From Lachnospiraceae bacterium (GTDB lineage: Bacteria; Bacillota; Clostridia; Lachnospirales; Lachnospiraceae), in the NCBI GenBank assembly GCA_028692975.1, contig JAQUWF010000001.1, positions 78,308-142,307 of the forward strand: a stretch of DNA of 64,000 nucleotides, given 5' to 3'. Below, in pieces: positions 24,542-32,127 of this stretch. The position numbers and the translations under genes are program-made. Every line of letters starts with the position of its first letter. Position 1 is the stretch's first letter. Below the pieces are notes generated by a model, which saw nothing but the letters and a program-made list of their open reading frames with translations, was not told the DNA's origin and did not search any database.

Positions 24542-25172
24542 AGAAAGTTTATTACTGTACGCGGTGACGGACCGGAGCTGGCTGAATGGCAGAACCTTGT
24601 ATGAGCAGGTGGAAGAGAGCCTGCAGGGCGGAGCCACCTTTATCCAGCTGCGGGAAAAGATGCTGGATGAGGAAGATTTCCTGAAAGAAGCCAGGGAAAT
24701 CAAAGAGCTTTGCAGACAGTATGGGGTACCTTTTGTGATCAATGATAATGTGGAGATCGCTCTGGCTATGGATGCGGACGGCGTTCATGTGGGGCAGAGT
24801 GATATGGAAGCAGACACGGTCCGGGAAAAATTAGGGCCGGACAAGATCCTTGGTGTATCGGCACAGACGGTGGAACAGGCACTACTGGCAGAAAAACGTG
24901 GGGCAGATTATCTGGGCGTGGGCGCTGTATTCCATACCGGGTCTAAGGATGATGCGGACGATGTGGATCATGCCACATTGAAGGCTATCTGTGAGGCGGT
25001 ACATATTCCGGTCATCGCCATCGGCGGTATCGGTGAGGCGAATGTCATGGAACTTGCTGGAAGCGGGATCTGTGGTATTGCAGTCATCAGTGCTATTTAC
25101 GCCCAGCCGGATATAAAAGAAGCAACTGCGAGGCTGAAGGAAAAGACACTGGAGATGGTGGAGAAAGCATGA
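24528..25172 (+). CDS. thiE: thiamine-phosphate synthase
   Basis: 214 residues from ATG 24528 (AAGGAG about 7 nt upstream, inside thiM). ThiE joins HMP-pyrophosphate with thiazole phosphate to thiamine monophosphate. It is a TIM barrel with LYAVTDR, FIQLREK, FVINDNVEIALAMDADGVHVGQSD, LGVSAQT, DYLGVGAVFHTGSKDDA and the phosphate loop AIGGIGEAN. It overlaps thiM and the HAD gene. Confidence 0.97.
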   Translation: MKCDKESLLLYAVTDRSWLNGRTLYEQVEESLQGGATFIQLREKMLDEEDFLKEAREIKELCRQYGVPFVINDNVEIALAMDADGVHVGQSDMEADTVREKLGPDKILGVSAQTVEQALLAEKRGADYLGVGAVFHTGSKDDADDVDHATLKAICEAVHIPVIAIGGIGEANVMELAGSGICGIAVISAIYAQPDIKEATARLKEKTLEMVEKA

Positions 25173-25840
25173 ATGAGGAATTGAAAAAACTGATTCAATC
25201 GGGAGTTATGGACGGCGTGATCTTTGATATGGACGGCGTGCTGCTGGATTCCATGCCAGTCTGGAAAGATGCAGGACGGCTTTACCTGAAGCAAAAGGGG
25301 CTGACCGCGGAAAAACAGCTGGATGAGATTCTCTTTGAGATGAGTTTGGAACAGGGGGCCTTATATGTGAAAGAGCACTATTTGCTTTCGGATACCGTGG
25401 AGGAGATCATACAGGGCGTCAATAACACGATTCTGCAGGCTTACCGGGAATGGATTCCCTTAAAGCCCGGGGTTCGGAAATGTCTTGAGAAGATGCAGCA
25501 TCAGGGGATTCCTATGTGTGCTGCCACTTCCAGTGATTTGTCAGTGGTGGAGGCATCCTTTGCAAGACTGGAGATACGAGATTATTTTCAGAAGATTTTA
25601 TCCTGCAATGACTATCACACGTCCAAGTCAGAACCCCTGATTTACGAGAAGGCCATGGAACACATGGGAACAGATCGTGACAGAACCTGGGTTTTTGAGG
25701 ACGCGGCTTTTGCGGCCCGCACCGCACATGAGGCGGGTTTCCGGGTCGCGGGGGTGTATGATGCCAGCAGCAGTAAAGATCAGGAGCGGTTGCGGGATTA
25801 CAGTGACTGTTATCTGAAGAGTTTTACGTTTATAAAGTAG
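25169..25840 (+). CDS. HAD-family phosphatase (beta-phosphoglucomutase-like) in the thiamine operon
   Basis: 223 residues. HAD motif I is FDMDGVLLDS, motif II the T/S in AATSSDLS, and motif IV the acidic VFEDAAFAA, with the four-helix cap between motifs I and II as in beta-phosphoglucomutase-like phosphatases. It overlaps thiE by 4 nt (ATGA) and precedes thiD in a TPP-controlled operon. Strict anaerobes that lack ThiL need a phosphatase on thiamine phosphate or related esters, and this enzyme could fill a similar role; that is inference from position. Confidence 0.85.
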   Translation: MNEELKKLIQSGVMDGVIFDMDGVLLDSMPVWKDAGRLYLKQKGLTAEKQLDEILFEMSLEQGALYVKEHYLLSDTVEEIIQGVNNTILQAYREWIPLKPGVRKCLEKMQHQGIPMCAATSSDLSVVEASFARLEIRDYFQKILSCNDYHTSKSEPLIYEKAMEHMGTDRDRTWVFEDAAFAARTAHEAGFRVAGVYDASSSKDQERLRDYSDCYLKSFTFIK

Positions 25841-25944
25841 TACGAGATTTACTATTATTTACATGCAGTCCTGAACAACAGCGGCAGATTGGGGGCACCA
25901 CCTTAGGCCGCTTAAAAAAATTAATGCGAAAGAAGGAGAAAAGA

Positions 25945-26751
25945 ATGAGAACAGCATTAACAATCGCTGGAAGTGATTCCAGTGGAGGCGCCGGCATACA
26001 AGCAGACATGAAGACAATGACCGTACATGGCATATACGCCATGAGTGCGATCACCGCATTGACTGCGCAGAATACGACCGGCGTAACCAGCATTATGGAT
26101 GTAACTCCAACATTTTTAGGAGAGGAACTGGATTGTATCTTTACAGATATTTTCCCGGACGCGGTGAAGATCGGCATGGTCTCATCCGGCGCACTGATTG
26201 AGGTGATCGCGGATAAACTGATCCAGTACGAGGCGCGCAACGTAGTGGTGGACCCGGTTATGGTAGCCACCAGCGGAGCAAGGCTGATCAGTGTGGATGC
26301 CGTGGAAGTATTGAAGCGGCGGCTTTTACCGCTGGCCACAGTGCTCACACCGAATATTCCCGAGGCCGAGGTGCTGACGGGAATGCCTATAAATAACGAA
26401 GAGGACATGGTGGAAGCGGCGAAGGCAATCAGTGAAATCTATTCCTGCGCCGTATTGTGCAAGGGCGGCCACCAGGTAAATGATGCCAATGACCTTTTGT
26501 ATCACGACGGACAGGCAGAATGGTTCCTGGGCAAACGGATCGCCAACAGCAACACTCACGGAACGGGCTGCACCCTGTCCAGCGCCATCGCTTCGAATCT
26601 GGCCAAAGGCTATGATCTGAACACAGCGGTGCAGAATGCCAAAGAGTACATATCCGGGGCACTTGCCGATATGCTGGATCTGGGCAAAGGCAGCGGACCT
26701 ATGAATCATGCGTTTGATGTGCACAGCAGATTCAGTCAGGGGGTGCGCTGA
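25945..26751 (+). CDS. thiD: hydroxymethylpyrimidine/phosphomethylpyrimidine kinase
   Basis: 268 residues from ATG 25945 (AAGGAG upstream). ThiD phosphorylates HMP twice to HMP-PP. It shows the ribokinase-fold N-terminus TIAGSDSSGGAGIQAD, the substrate region AQNTTGV, DPVMVATSGA, LTPNIPEAEVLTG, and the catalytic loop NTHGTGCTLSSA. A 104-bp gap separates it from the HAD gene, but no terminator is obvious there, so it is likely in the same operon. Confidence 0.97.
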   Translation: MRTALTIAGSDSSGGAGIQADMKTMTVHGIYAMSAITALTAQNTTGVTSIMDVTPTFLGEELDCIFTDIFPDAVKIGMVSSGALIEVIADKLIQYEARNVVVDPVMVATSGARLISVDAVEVLKRRLLPLATVLTPNIPEAEVLTGMPINNEEDMVEAAKAISEIYSCAVLCKGGHQVNDANDLLYHDGQAEWFLGKRIANSNTHGTGCTLSSAIASNLAKGYDLNTAVQNAKEYISGALADMLDLGKGSGPMNHAFDVHSRFSQGVR

Positions 26752-26752
26752 T

Positions 26753-27919
26753 ATGGAAGGAAAAAGAACATCCTTATTTGACAACGGACTGATCTGGTTC
26801 GGTGCTGGCGTATCCATCGCAGAAATATTGACCGGAACCTACTTTGCATCCCTGGGTTTTGGGAAGGGGCTGCTCGCTATCCTGATCGGACATATCATCG
26901 GCTGTGCCATGCTGTTTGCGGCAGGACTTATCGGCGGGCGCACACGGAAGAGTGCCATGGAGACTGTAAAGAGAAGTTTCGGACAGAAGGGAAGCCTTTT
27001 GTTTAGCATACTGAATATTCTGCAGCTGGTGGGCTGGACTGCTATCATGATCTACGATGGAGCGGCTGCAGCTAACGGCATATTCCACACGGGTGCCTGG
27101 GTATGGTGTCTTGTGATCGGTGCGCTGATCATTCTGTGGATCCTCATTGGCATAAACAATCTGGGGAAGGTCAATACGGTGGCTATGGCGGCCTTATTTA
27201 TTCTGACCCTGATCCTCTGCAAGGTAATCTTTTTCGATGGAAATGCGGTGGTTACTCTGAGCGACGACAGTCTCAGCTTCGGCGCTGCGGTAGAACTTGC
27301 GGTAGCCATGCCCTTATCCTGGCTGCCACTGATCAGTGACTACACCAGGGAGGCCGAGAAACCTGTGGCGGCAACGCTGGTGAGCACCGTCGTGTACGGC
27401 ATTATCAGCTGCTGGATGTACGTGATCGGCATGGGCGCGGCAATTTACACAGGAGAAGGAGACATTGCCCTGATCATGGTAAAGGCCGGACTTGGTATTG
27501 CGGGGCTGCTTATTATTGTGTTTTCTACAGTGACCACCACCTTCCTGGATGCGTATTCCGCCGGGGTATCCAGCGTATCCGTGTCCGGAAAAATCAGCGA
27601 GAAATGGGCAGCTATTGTGGTGGCGGTGGTGGGAACCATTGCAGCCATGGTCTATCCTATGGATAATATCACAAATTTCTTATATCTGATCGGGTCGGTC
27701 TTCGCACCTATGATCGCAATCCAGATAGCGGATTATTTTATTCTGAAGACAGAGCACACCGCGAAACAGGTGAGCGTGCAGAATATGATCATCTGGGTAA
27801 TCGGTTTTGTTGCGTACCGGCTTTTGATGCAGGTGGACACACCGGTAGGCAATACCCTGCCGGATATGGCGATTACCATAGTGATGTGTGTGGTTGTTGG
27901 AAAATTAAAGAAACGTTAA
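26753..27919 (+). CDS. cytX: putative hydroxymethylpyrimidine transporter CytX
   Basis: 388 residues, about 12 membrane helices, of the nucleobase:cation symporter-1 family; CytX proteins occur in TPP-regulated operons and are predicted to import HMP. The start (MEGKRTSLFDNGLIWFGAGVSIAEILTGTYF) is characteristic. ATG 26753 comes 1 bp after the thiD stop, so coupling is tight. Together thiM, thiE, thiD and cytX form a salvage rather than de novo set; no thiC or thiG is in the window. A terminator follows at 27928. Confidence 0.9.
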   Translation: MEGKRTSLFDNGLIWFGAGVSIAEILTGTYFASLGFGKGLLAILIGHIIGCAMLFAAGLIGGRTRKSAMETVKRSFGQKGSLLFSILNILQLVGWTAIMIYDGAAAANGIFHTGAWVWCLVIGALIILWILIGINNLGKVNTVAMAALFILTLILCKVIFFDGNAVVTLSDDSLSFGAAVELAVAMPLSWLPLISDYTREAEKPVAATLVSTVVYGIISCWMYVIGMGAAIYTGEGDIALIMVKAGLGIAGLLIIVFSTVTTTFLDAYSAGVSSVSVSGKISEKWAAIVVAVVGTIAAMVYPMDNITNFLYLIGSVFAPMIAIQIADYFILKTEHTAKQVSVQNMIIWVIGFVAYRLLMQVDTPVGNTLPDMAITIVMCVVVGKLKKR

Positions 27920-27927
27920 ACGGAGAG

Positions 27928-27965
27928 GAAAGCCGGAAGAGAAGTAATATTCTCTTCTGGCTTTC
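27928..27965. terminator. bidirectional hairpin terminator after cytX
   Basis: GAAAGCCGGAAGAGAA (27928-27943), a 6-nt loop and TTCTCTTCTGGCTTTC (27950-27965), a 16-bp stem with one G-T pair. The T-run is weak. It lies between the + operon and the small minus-strand genes, so it may serve both. Confidence 0.75.
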
Positions 27966-27993
27966 TTAAAAAGGTGTAAGGCATTGGCGTTTA

Positions 27994-28068
27994 TCAGTTT
28001 GCCATCTTGCTCTCAAGTACGGACAGTGCTACAAGAACGGCTACGAATAATATGAGTGTCAGGAACAT
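27994..28068 (-). CDS. 24-residue hydrophobic membrane peptide
   Basis: A tiny ORF with an excellent ribosome site: AGGAGGTGA (minus strand, 28083-28075) 6 nt before ATG 28068. The product is one transmembrane helix (MFLTLILFVAVLVALSVLE followed by SKMAN). It resembles in size the small hydrophobic toxins or membrane-protein partners of Gram-positive bacteria, but no family is recognised. It overlaps the 3' end of the 59-residue ORF in another frame, so the two are probably co-transcribed. Confidence 0.6.
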   Translation of the reverse strand: MFLTLILFVAVLVALSVLESKMAN

Positions 28069-28192
28069 AAGTATTCACCTCCTGGGATAGTTGATTGTAA
28101 AATCTTTTTAATTGTTTTTCGGTTACCTGAGCAAATTTCTCCGGGCACCGTTCCTCGAAAAGTTTTAACATGATGAATATGTCATTTTTCAT
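28013..28192 (-). CDS. small hypothetical protein, 59 residues
   Basis: Starts at ATG 28192 with AGGAGG 6 nt upstream on the minus strand. The sequence (MKNDIFIMLKLFEERCPEKF, then AQVTEKQLKRFYNQLSQEV) is charged and helical, suggesting a small soluble protein. Its last 18 codons overlap the 24-residue peptide gene in a different frame. No family recognised; the strong ribosome site is the main support. Confidence 0.5.
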   Translation of the reverse strand: MKNDIFIMLKLFEERCPEKFAQVTEKQLKRFYNQLSQEVNTYVPDTHIIRSRSCSTVRT

Positions 28193-28350
28193 TTGCCGCC
28201 TCCTATGGAAATAGTACATGGAGAAGTTTCTATCTCTTGTTTCTGATATAATTATATTGCTGAATCAAAAATACTAATATATAATTAAAGACAAATAATA
28301 TAATTATTACGACAATAATGAAAAGATATTATAAATATGGAGACGGAATA

Positions 28351-29244
28351 ATGAAAATTGAAAAAATCATGATAAAAAGTAATCAGGAAGAGAATGTGGA
28401 GGGGCTTACGGTAGAGTACCCATATGTCATGCATTTTTCGGATATGACGAATTTGAAAGTACCATGGCATTGGCATGAGGAAGTGGAATTTGACTATGTG
28501 ATCAGCGGGGTGTTGGAAGTGGTCACAGTGAATGGAAAATATACTTTTCATAAGGATGAGGGCTTTTTTATGAACAGCAATGTGATGGCCTGTCTGCATC
28601 GGGCGTCGGATGCTGAGGCTGCGGTCATACATTCCCATTTATTTAATCCTGTATTTCTGGGCGGCCATTACAAGAGTATTTTTGAGACGAAGTATATCAA
28701 TCCTGTTTTGCAGAATAAGAAAATGGATATTCTGGAGATACGCGGCACGGATGAGAATCAGATCAAAATGTTAAAAGCATTGAGGCAGGCGGCATATATT
28801 CAGAAAGAGGCGGATATGGAATTCGAGACGCGCAGCATTTTCTCGGAGATATGGAAGCTGCTTGTGCAGGAGATGGAAAATCTGCCAAGGGACACTCATG
28901 AAGTGAATCTGCAGAATCAGGATCGTATGCAGAGCATGATGTCCTATATTCAGCAAAATTATATGGAAAAAGTCAGCCTGGAGGAAATCGCTTCCGCGGC
29001 ATCCATCAGCACAAGGGAATGTCTGCGGTGTTTTCGCAGCAGCATCGATCGGTCACCTATCGAGTATCTTATGGAGTATCGTTTGGAAATGGCGAAGAAA
29101 TTGCTGCGGGAGACGGATTGGTTAGTTACGGACATTGGGCTGCAGACTGGATTTTCTTCCAATGCTTATTTTGGAAAGGTCTTCAAAGAGAAATGCGGGG
29201 AGACGCCGGCGGAGTACCGGAAGAAAAATGAAAACAAGAAATGA
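28351..29244 (+). CDS. AraC-family regulator with cupin sensor
   Basis: 297 residues from ATG 28351 (GGAG at 28339-28342); the in-frame ATG at 28318 has no ribosome site. The N-terminal cupin contains PWHWHEEVEFDYVISG and a short beta barrel; the C-terminal AraC domain has MEKVSLEEIASAASISTRECLRCF and the second helix GFSSNAYFGKVFKEKCGETPAEYR. It lies just upstream of the aldo/keto reductase but that gene has its own MerR-type promoter, so it may control something else. Ligand unknown. Confidence 0.85.
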   Translation: MKIEKIMIKSNQEENVEGLTVEYPYVMHFSDMTNLKVPWHWHEEVEFDYVISGVLEVVTVNGKYTFHKDEGFFMNSNVMACLHRASDAEAAVIHSHLFNPVFLGGHYKSIFETKYINPVLQNKKMDILEIRGTDENQIKMLKALRQAAYIQKEADMEFETRSIFSEIWKLLVQEMENLPRDTHEVNLQNQDRMQSMMSYIQQNYMEKVSLEEIASAASISTRECLRCFRSSIDRSPIEYLMEYRLEMAKKLLRETDWLVTDIGLQTGFSSNAYFGKVFKEKCGETPAEYRKKNENKK

Positions 29245-29257
29245 AAACAAGAAACAC

Positions 29258-29288
29258 TTGACCTCGACTTAGGTTCATGAGCTACAAT
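29258..29288 (+). promoter_or_regulatory. MerR-type promoter of the aldo/keto reductase
   Basis: TTGACC (29258-29263) and TACAAT (29283-29288) with a 19-bp spacer containing an imperfect dyad (ACCT...AGGT, 29261-29274). No MerR gene is adjacent. Confidence 0.65.
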
Positions 29289-29321
29289 CAGATGAAAAGG
29301 GAAGTTTTAGGAGGACATGGG

Positions 29322-30470
29322 ATGCAGTATAGAGAATTAGGAAAAACAGGTCTGAAAGTCAGTGAGATCGGCATGGGCTGTGAAGGTTTTGTGGGAAAGC
29401 CCCTGGAACAGGTGGTTGCATTTATGGATAAGATGGAGGAGACAGGGGTAAACTGTATCGATCTGTATACTCCTGACCCGGAATTACGGACGAATCTGGG
29501 CAAGGCTTTGCAGGGACGCAGAGAGAAGTTTATCCTGCAGGCGCATCTTTGTACCGTATGGAAGGGTGGTCAGTATAAACGCACACGCGACCTGGCTGAG
29601 GTAAAGGAAGGATTCGAAGACCAGCTGGAGCGTCTTGGCACGGACCATGTGGAAATAGGCATGATTCATTACGTAGATTCCATGGACGACTGGAAGGTGG
29701 TAAAAGACGGGGCGGTCATGGAGTATGCGAAGGAGATGAAGGCGGCGGGAAGGATTGGGTGCATCGGCATGTCCAGCCATAATCCCGCGGCAGCACTGGC
29801 AGCAGTGGAGAGCGGCGATGTGGATGTGCTCATGTTCAGCGTGAATCCCTGCTACGATCTGCAGCCGGCCAATGAGGATGTGGAATCTCTCTGGAATGAG
29901 GAAAATTATGCTGGCAAACTGGTCAATATGGACCCGGACCGTCAGGCGCTCTATGAGAAATGTCAGAGTATGGGCGTTGGTATCACAGTCATGAAGGCCT
30001 TTGGCGGCGGTGATCTTCTGAAAGCGAATCTTTCTCCGGCAGGCGTTGCCCTGACGGTAAACCAGTGTATTCATTATGCACTGACCAGACCGGCGGTAGC
30101 CTCTGTCATGTCCGGCGCGCGCACCATGGAGGATCTGGAAGCCAGCATTGCTTACGAGGATGCTTCCCCGGAGGAACGGGATTACGCAGCAGCCTTCGCC
30201 AGTATGCCTAAGATCAGCTGGCAGGGACATTGTATGTACTGCGGCCACTGCGCTCCATGTCCAAAAGGAATCGACGTGGCATCTGTCACCAAGTTTCTGA
30301 ATCTCACCATAGCCCAGGGCGAAGTTCCGGAAACCGTGCGGGAACACTACGGTATATTGGAGCACAAGGCCTCCGAGTGTATCCAGTGTGGAGCCTGTGA
30401 GAAACGATGTCCGTTTGGGGTAGGCGTTGTGGATAACATGGTGAAAGCAGCGGAGGTTTTTGGGGAATAA
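29322..30470 (+). CDS. aldo/keto reductase with C-terminal 4Fe-4S domain
   Basis: 382 residues from ATG 29322 (AGGAGG 7 nt upstream; the closer ATG at 29317 is too near). The N-terminus QYRELGKTGLKVSEIGMGCEG is a typical AKR start; the catalytic region follows the TIM-barrel plan with D-L-Y-T and the H-Y-V-D strand. The C-terminal ~90 residues hold two clusters, CMYCGHCAPCPKGIDV and CIQCGACEKRCPFGVGV, as in the ferredoxin-like AKR subgroup of anaerobes. Substrate unknown. Promoter type suggests induction by a MerR regulator that senses, for example, reactive aldehydes; this is inference. Confidence 0.9.
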   Translation: MQYRELGKTGLKVSEIGMGCEGFVGKPLEQVVAFMDKMEETGVNCIDLYTPDPELRTNLGKALQGRREKFILQAHLCTVWKGGQYKRTRDLAEVKEGFEDQLERLGTDHVEIGMIHYVDSMDDWKVVKDGAVMEYAKEMKAAGRIGCIGMSSHNPAAALAAVESGDVDVLMFSVNPCYDLQPANEDVESLWNEENYAGKLVNMDPDRQALYEKCQSMGVGITVMKAFGGGDLLKANLSPAGVALTVNQCIHYALTRPAVASVMSGARTMEDLEASIAYEDASPEERDYAAAFASMPKISWQGHCMYCGHCAPCPKGIDVASVTKFLNLTIAQGEVPETVREHYGILEHKASECIQCGACEKRCPFGVGVVDNMVKAAEVFGE

Positions 30471-30476
30471 AACATA

Positions 30477-30517
30477 AAGGTGCAAGGTCATTGATCATTC
30501 AATAGACTTTGCACCTT
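30477..30517. terminator. bidirectional terminator between convergent genes
   Basis: AAGGTGCAAGGTC (30477-30489) pairs with GACTTTGCACCTT (30505-30517), and the loop region (TTGA with TCAA) extends the stem. It sits between the reductase stop and the convergent small gene at 30543; T-rich sequence follows on the minus side. Confidence 0.75.
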
Positions 30518-30542
30518 ATTAATTGGTTACATATTAAAATAA

Positions 30543-30704
30543 TTAATCTTCGAGTGTCTGTTGCAGATTATCGGCCACTTTCTGGAGTTTTTCTTTCTCT
30601 TTTCCGTCTGGCATTGTTTCAAGAACTTCTTTGACATCATCTAAAATAAATCTTATAAAACCGCTGAACTGCTTATCTGTCATGCCCATGTTCTCATCGC
30701 TCAC
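30543..30704 (-). CDS. small acidic hypothetical protein, 53 residues
   Basis: GTG start at 30704 with GGAG 9 nt upstream. The product reads MSDENMGMTDKQFSGFIRFI, then LDDVKEVLETMPDGKEKEKL and a short acidic end; helical, soluble, with no cysteine. Similar short proteins starting M-T-D-K-Q-F are familiar from Clostridia and their mobile elements, but function is unknown. Coding is supported by codon use, the ribosome site and the shared terminator. Confidence 0.65.
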   Translation of the reverse strand: MSDENMGMTDKQFSGFIRFILDDVKEVLETMPDGKEKEKLQKVADNLQQTLED

Positions 30705-31040
30705 TTTTTACCACTCCTTTACTCTATTTGATTACATTATAAAGTAAAGGGCAAAAGGTGTAAAGCCTATTCAATTATCAATGAACAATGAGATGTTGTG
30801 TGATTTATTTGGCCGAGATGACCAGAAAAAAGATTTGATAAAGATACGATATAATGTAACATGGTTCTTATGGATATGCAAGTGGGATTTTAATATGGAA
30901 AAATCATGAAAAATCTGCAAAAGAAAAGACCGGGCTGGGTATCAAAGGGCTTCCCTCCACCAGTCCGGCCAATGCTTCTCTTTTAAATGATAGCCACAGC
31001 TCAGGAAAAGTTCCTTTGCCTGCGTTGTGGTGAAATGATT
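30705..31040. other. 336-bp gap with a gene fragment
   Basis: No complete gene. It holds the upstream region of the 53-residue protein, AT-rich sequence, and the glycosylase-gene fragment described next. The remaining bases up to 31040 show nothing I can assign. Confidence 0.6.
30906..30990 (+). pseudogene. 3' fragment of a DNA-deoxyinosine glycosylase gene (duplicate of 32939-33008)
   Basis: Bases 30906-30975 match 32939-33008, inside the intact glycosylase gene, with only 3 differences in 70. The shared part encodes the KEKTGLGIKGLPSTSPANA region, the family's C-terminal motif. The upstream part of the gene is absent and the downstream sequence diverges, so this is a non-functional relic of duplication, recombination or a deleted second copy. 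Confidence 0.8.
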
Positions 31041-31526
31041 CTACTCATCGTCAGCATCTAAACTGTTCTCAATTTGTTTCTGCTTTTTCTTGTTGGCAAG
31101 ATATAAAAGTTCCAGTGGGATAAAAGCAGCTATTGTGGCACTCGCAAATGTTATTACGGCTACCAATACAGTATTTACGCCAATTGGGAGCGGAGTGGTA
31201 TCGCTATACTTCATGTAGTTTAGAACTGTATTTATAATAGTAACTATAATTCCACAAACCAGGCTATTGATAATCACAAGTTTATGGCTCCCTTTTTTTG
31301 AAGCAAAAAGGTCATTGCCACCTAATAGATTACGAACTACGACATAGATTGCCCCGGAAATAAATAGAATGGTTTCTACTGCATACTGTGTAAAAGGTGC
31401 TTCAAATAAATACTGCTGAACCAGAATAGAAATAAGCAGCCCAATCCAAACAATATTGTAAGCGTCGCTTCCGATTTTCCTTTTTTGAGCTAATATCCGT
31501 TCGTCTTGCTGAATGTGTTTTTTCAT
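31041..31526 (-). CDS. DUF6773-like membrane protein
   Basis: 161 residues from ATG 31526 (GGGAGG 7 nt upstream on the minus strand). Four hydrophobic helices (about 24-44, 50-70, 85-105, 118-140) follow a charged start containing DERILAQKRKIGSDAYNIVW. This pattern and the XRE partner match a Clostridia pair annotated DUF6773, function unknown. Start overlaps the stop of the XRE gene by 4 nt, so the membrane protein depends on the regulator's translation. Confidence 0.75.
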   Translation of the reverse strand: MKKHIQQDERILAQKRKIGSDAYNIVWIGLLISILVQQYLFEAPFTQYAVETILFISGAIYVVVRNLLGGNDLFASKKGSHKLVIINSLVCGIIVTIINTVLNYMKYSDTTPLPIGVNTVLVAVITFASATIAAFIPLELLYLANKKKQKQIENSLDADDE

Positions 31527-31723
31527 TTTTCTTCCTCCCAAAATAAATCATTTAGTGTTTTACCAAGTGCTTTGCAAATTGCAATACATAAATTTAGTGT
31601 AGGGTTATAATCACCCGCTTCTATTAAACCTATTGTCTGCCTTGTAACACCTACAGCCTTAGCTAAGTCATCCTGTTTCATATCGAACTCGATTCGTGCA
31701 ATTTTCATTCTCTTGTTTTTCAT
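31523..31723 (-). CDS. XRE-family HTH regulator
   Basis: 66 residues from ATG 31723 (AAGGAGG about 7 nt upstream). The HTH is MKQDDLAKAVGVTRQTIGLIEAGDYNPTLNLCIAICKALGKTL, a compact YozG/Cro-like repressor without a sensor domain. First gene of the pair with the DUF6773-like membrane protein; the operator in its own promoter suggests autorepression. Confidence 0.93.
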   Translation of the reverse strand: MKNKRMKIARIEFDMKQDDLAKAVGVTRQTIGLIEAGDYNPTLNLCIAICKALGKTLNDLFWEEEK

Positions 31724-31738
31724 ATACTGCCTCCTTAC

Positions 31739-31774
31739 ATTACATAGTGTAATATATAAAATGATAAATGCCAA
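31739..31774 (-). promoter_or_regulatory. promoter/operator of the XRE-DUF6773 operon
   Basis: On the minus strand TTGGCA (31774-31769), 17 bp, TACACT (31751-31746). The dyad ATTACA-TAG-TGTAAT (31739-31753) covers the -10, fitting autorepression by the XRE protein. Confidence 0.65.
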
Positions 31775-32018
31775 CTATATATTGCATTTTAGATATTCGT
31801 ATCTTTAACGATTCAGAAAGAAACTGGGGAGTGTGGTCATATTGGGGGCAAACGGTGTATGTGAAATAGTTGCTATCCAAAAGTAAATGTGATAAGATGC
31901 TCTTACGCATAACAGTCTGGTTATGTGTAAGGGCATTTTGTTGTATCTGGCAGTTCTGCCGAAGATTTCTCGAAAAATAATTAAAAAGGGGACGTTAAAA
32001 GATTCTAAACAAATCACG
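31775..32018. other. unassigned gap with a terminator-like hairpin
   Basis: Together with the flanking promoters this forms a 404-bp stretch without a gene. At 31897-31936 a long imperfect hairpin (ATGC-t-CTTAC-g-CATAAC, loop AGTCTG, GTTATG-t-GTAAG-g-GCAT) is followed by TTTTG on the + strand. No gene precedes it on that strand, so it may be a relic terminator or the end of a short untranslated RNA. Confidence 0.45.
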
Positions 32019-32047
32019 TTGACAAATACGTATTGTATACGTATAGT
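32019..32047 (+). promoter_or_regulatory. promoter of hicB-like gene with two palindromic operator sites
   Basis: TTGACA (32019-32024), 17 bp, TATAGT (32042-32047). The spacer contains two copies of the self-complementary octamer ATACGTAT (32026-32033 and 32037-32044), centres 11 bp apart, on one face of the helix: a good site for a ribbon-helix-helix dimer pair. Confidence 0.75.
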
Positions 32048-32127
32048 GAAAGGAGAGAGAATACAGAAGAGAAGAAAATTAATTAAAATCCTACAAAAAT
32101 GGGGATTGTGAGAAGGAGGTCTATGAC

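Noticed and set aside
29484..30491. 335-codon minus-strand ORF
   Set aside because: Antisense to the well-supported aldo/keto reductase; no ribosome site, His/Cys/Arg-rich composition typical of a shadow frame.
31805..32017. 70-codon minus-strand ORF
   Set aside because: Covers the hairpin and the upstream part of the hicB promoter; no ribosome site and no recognisable family.
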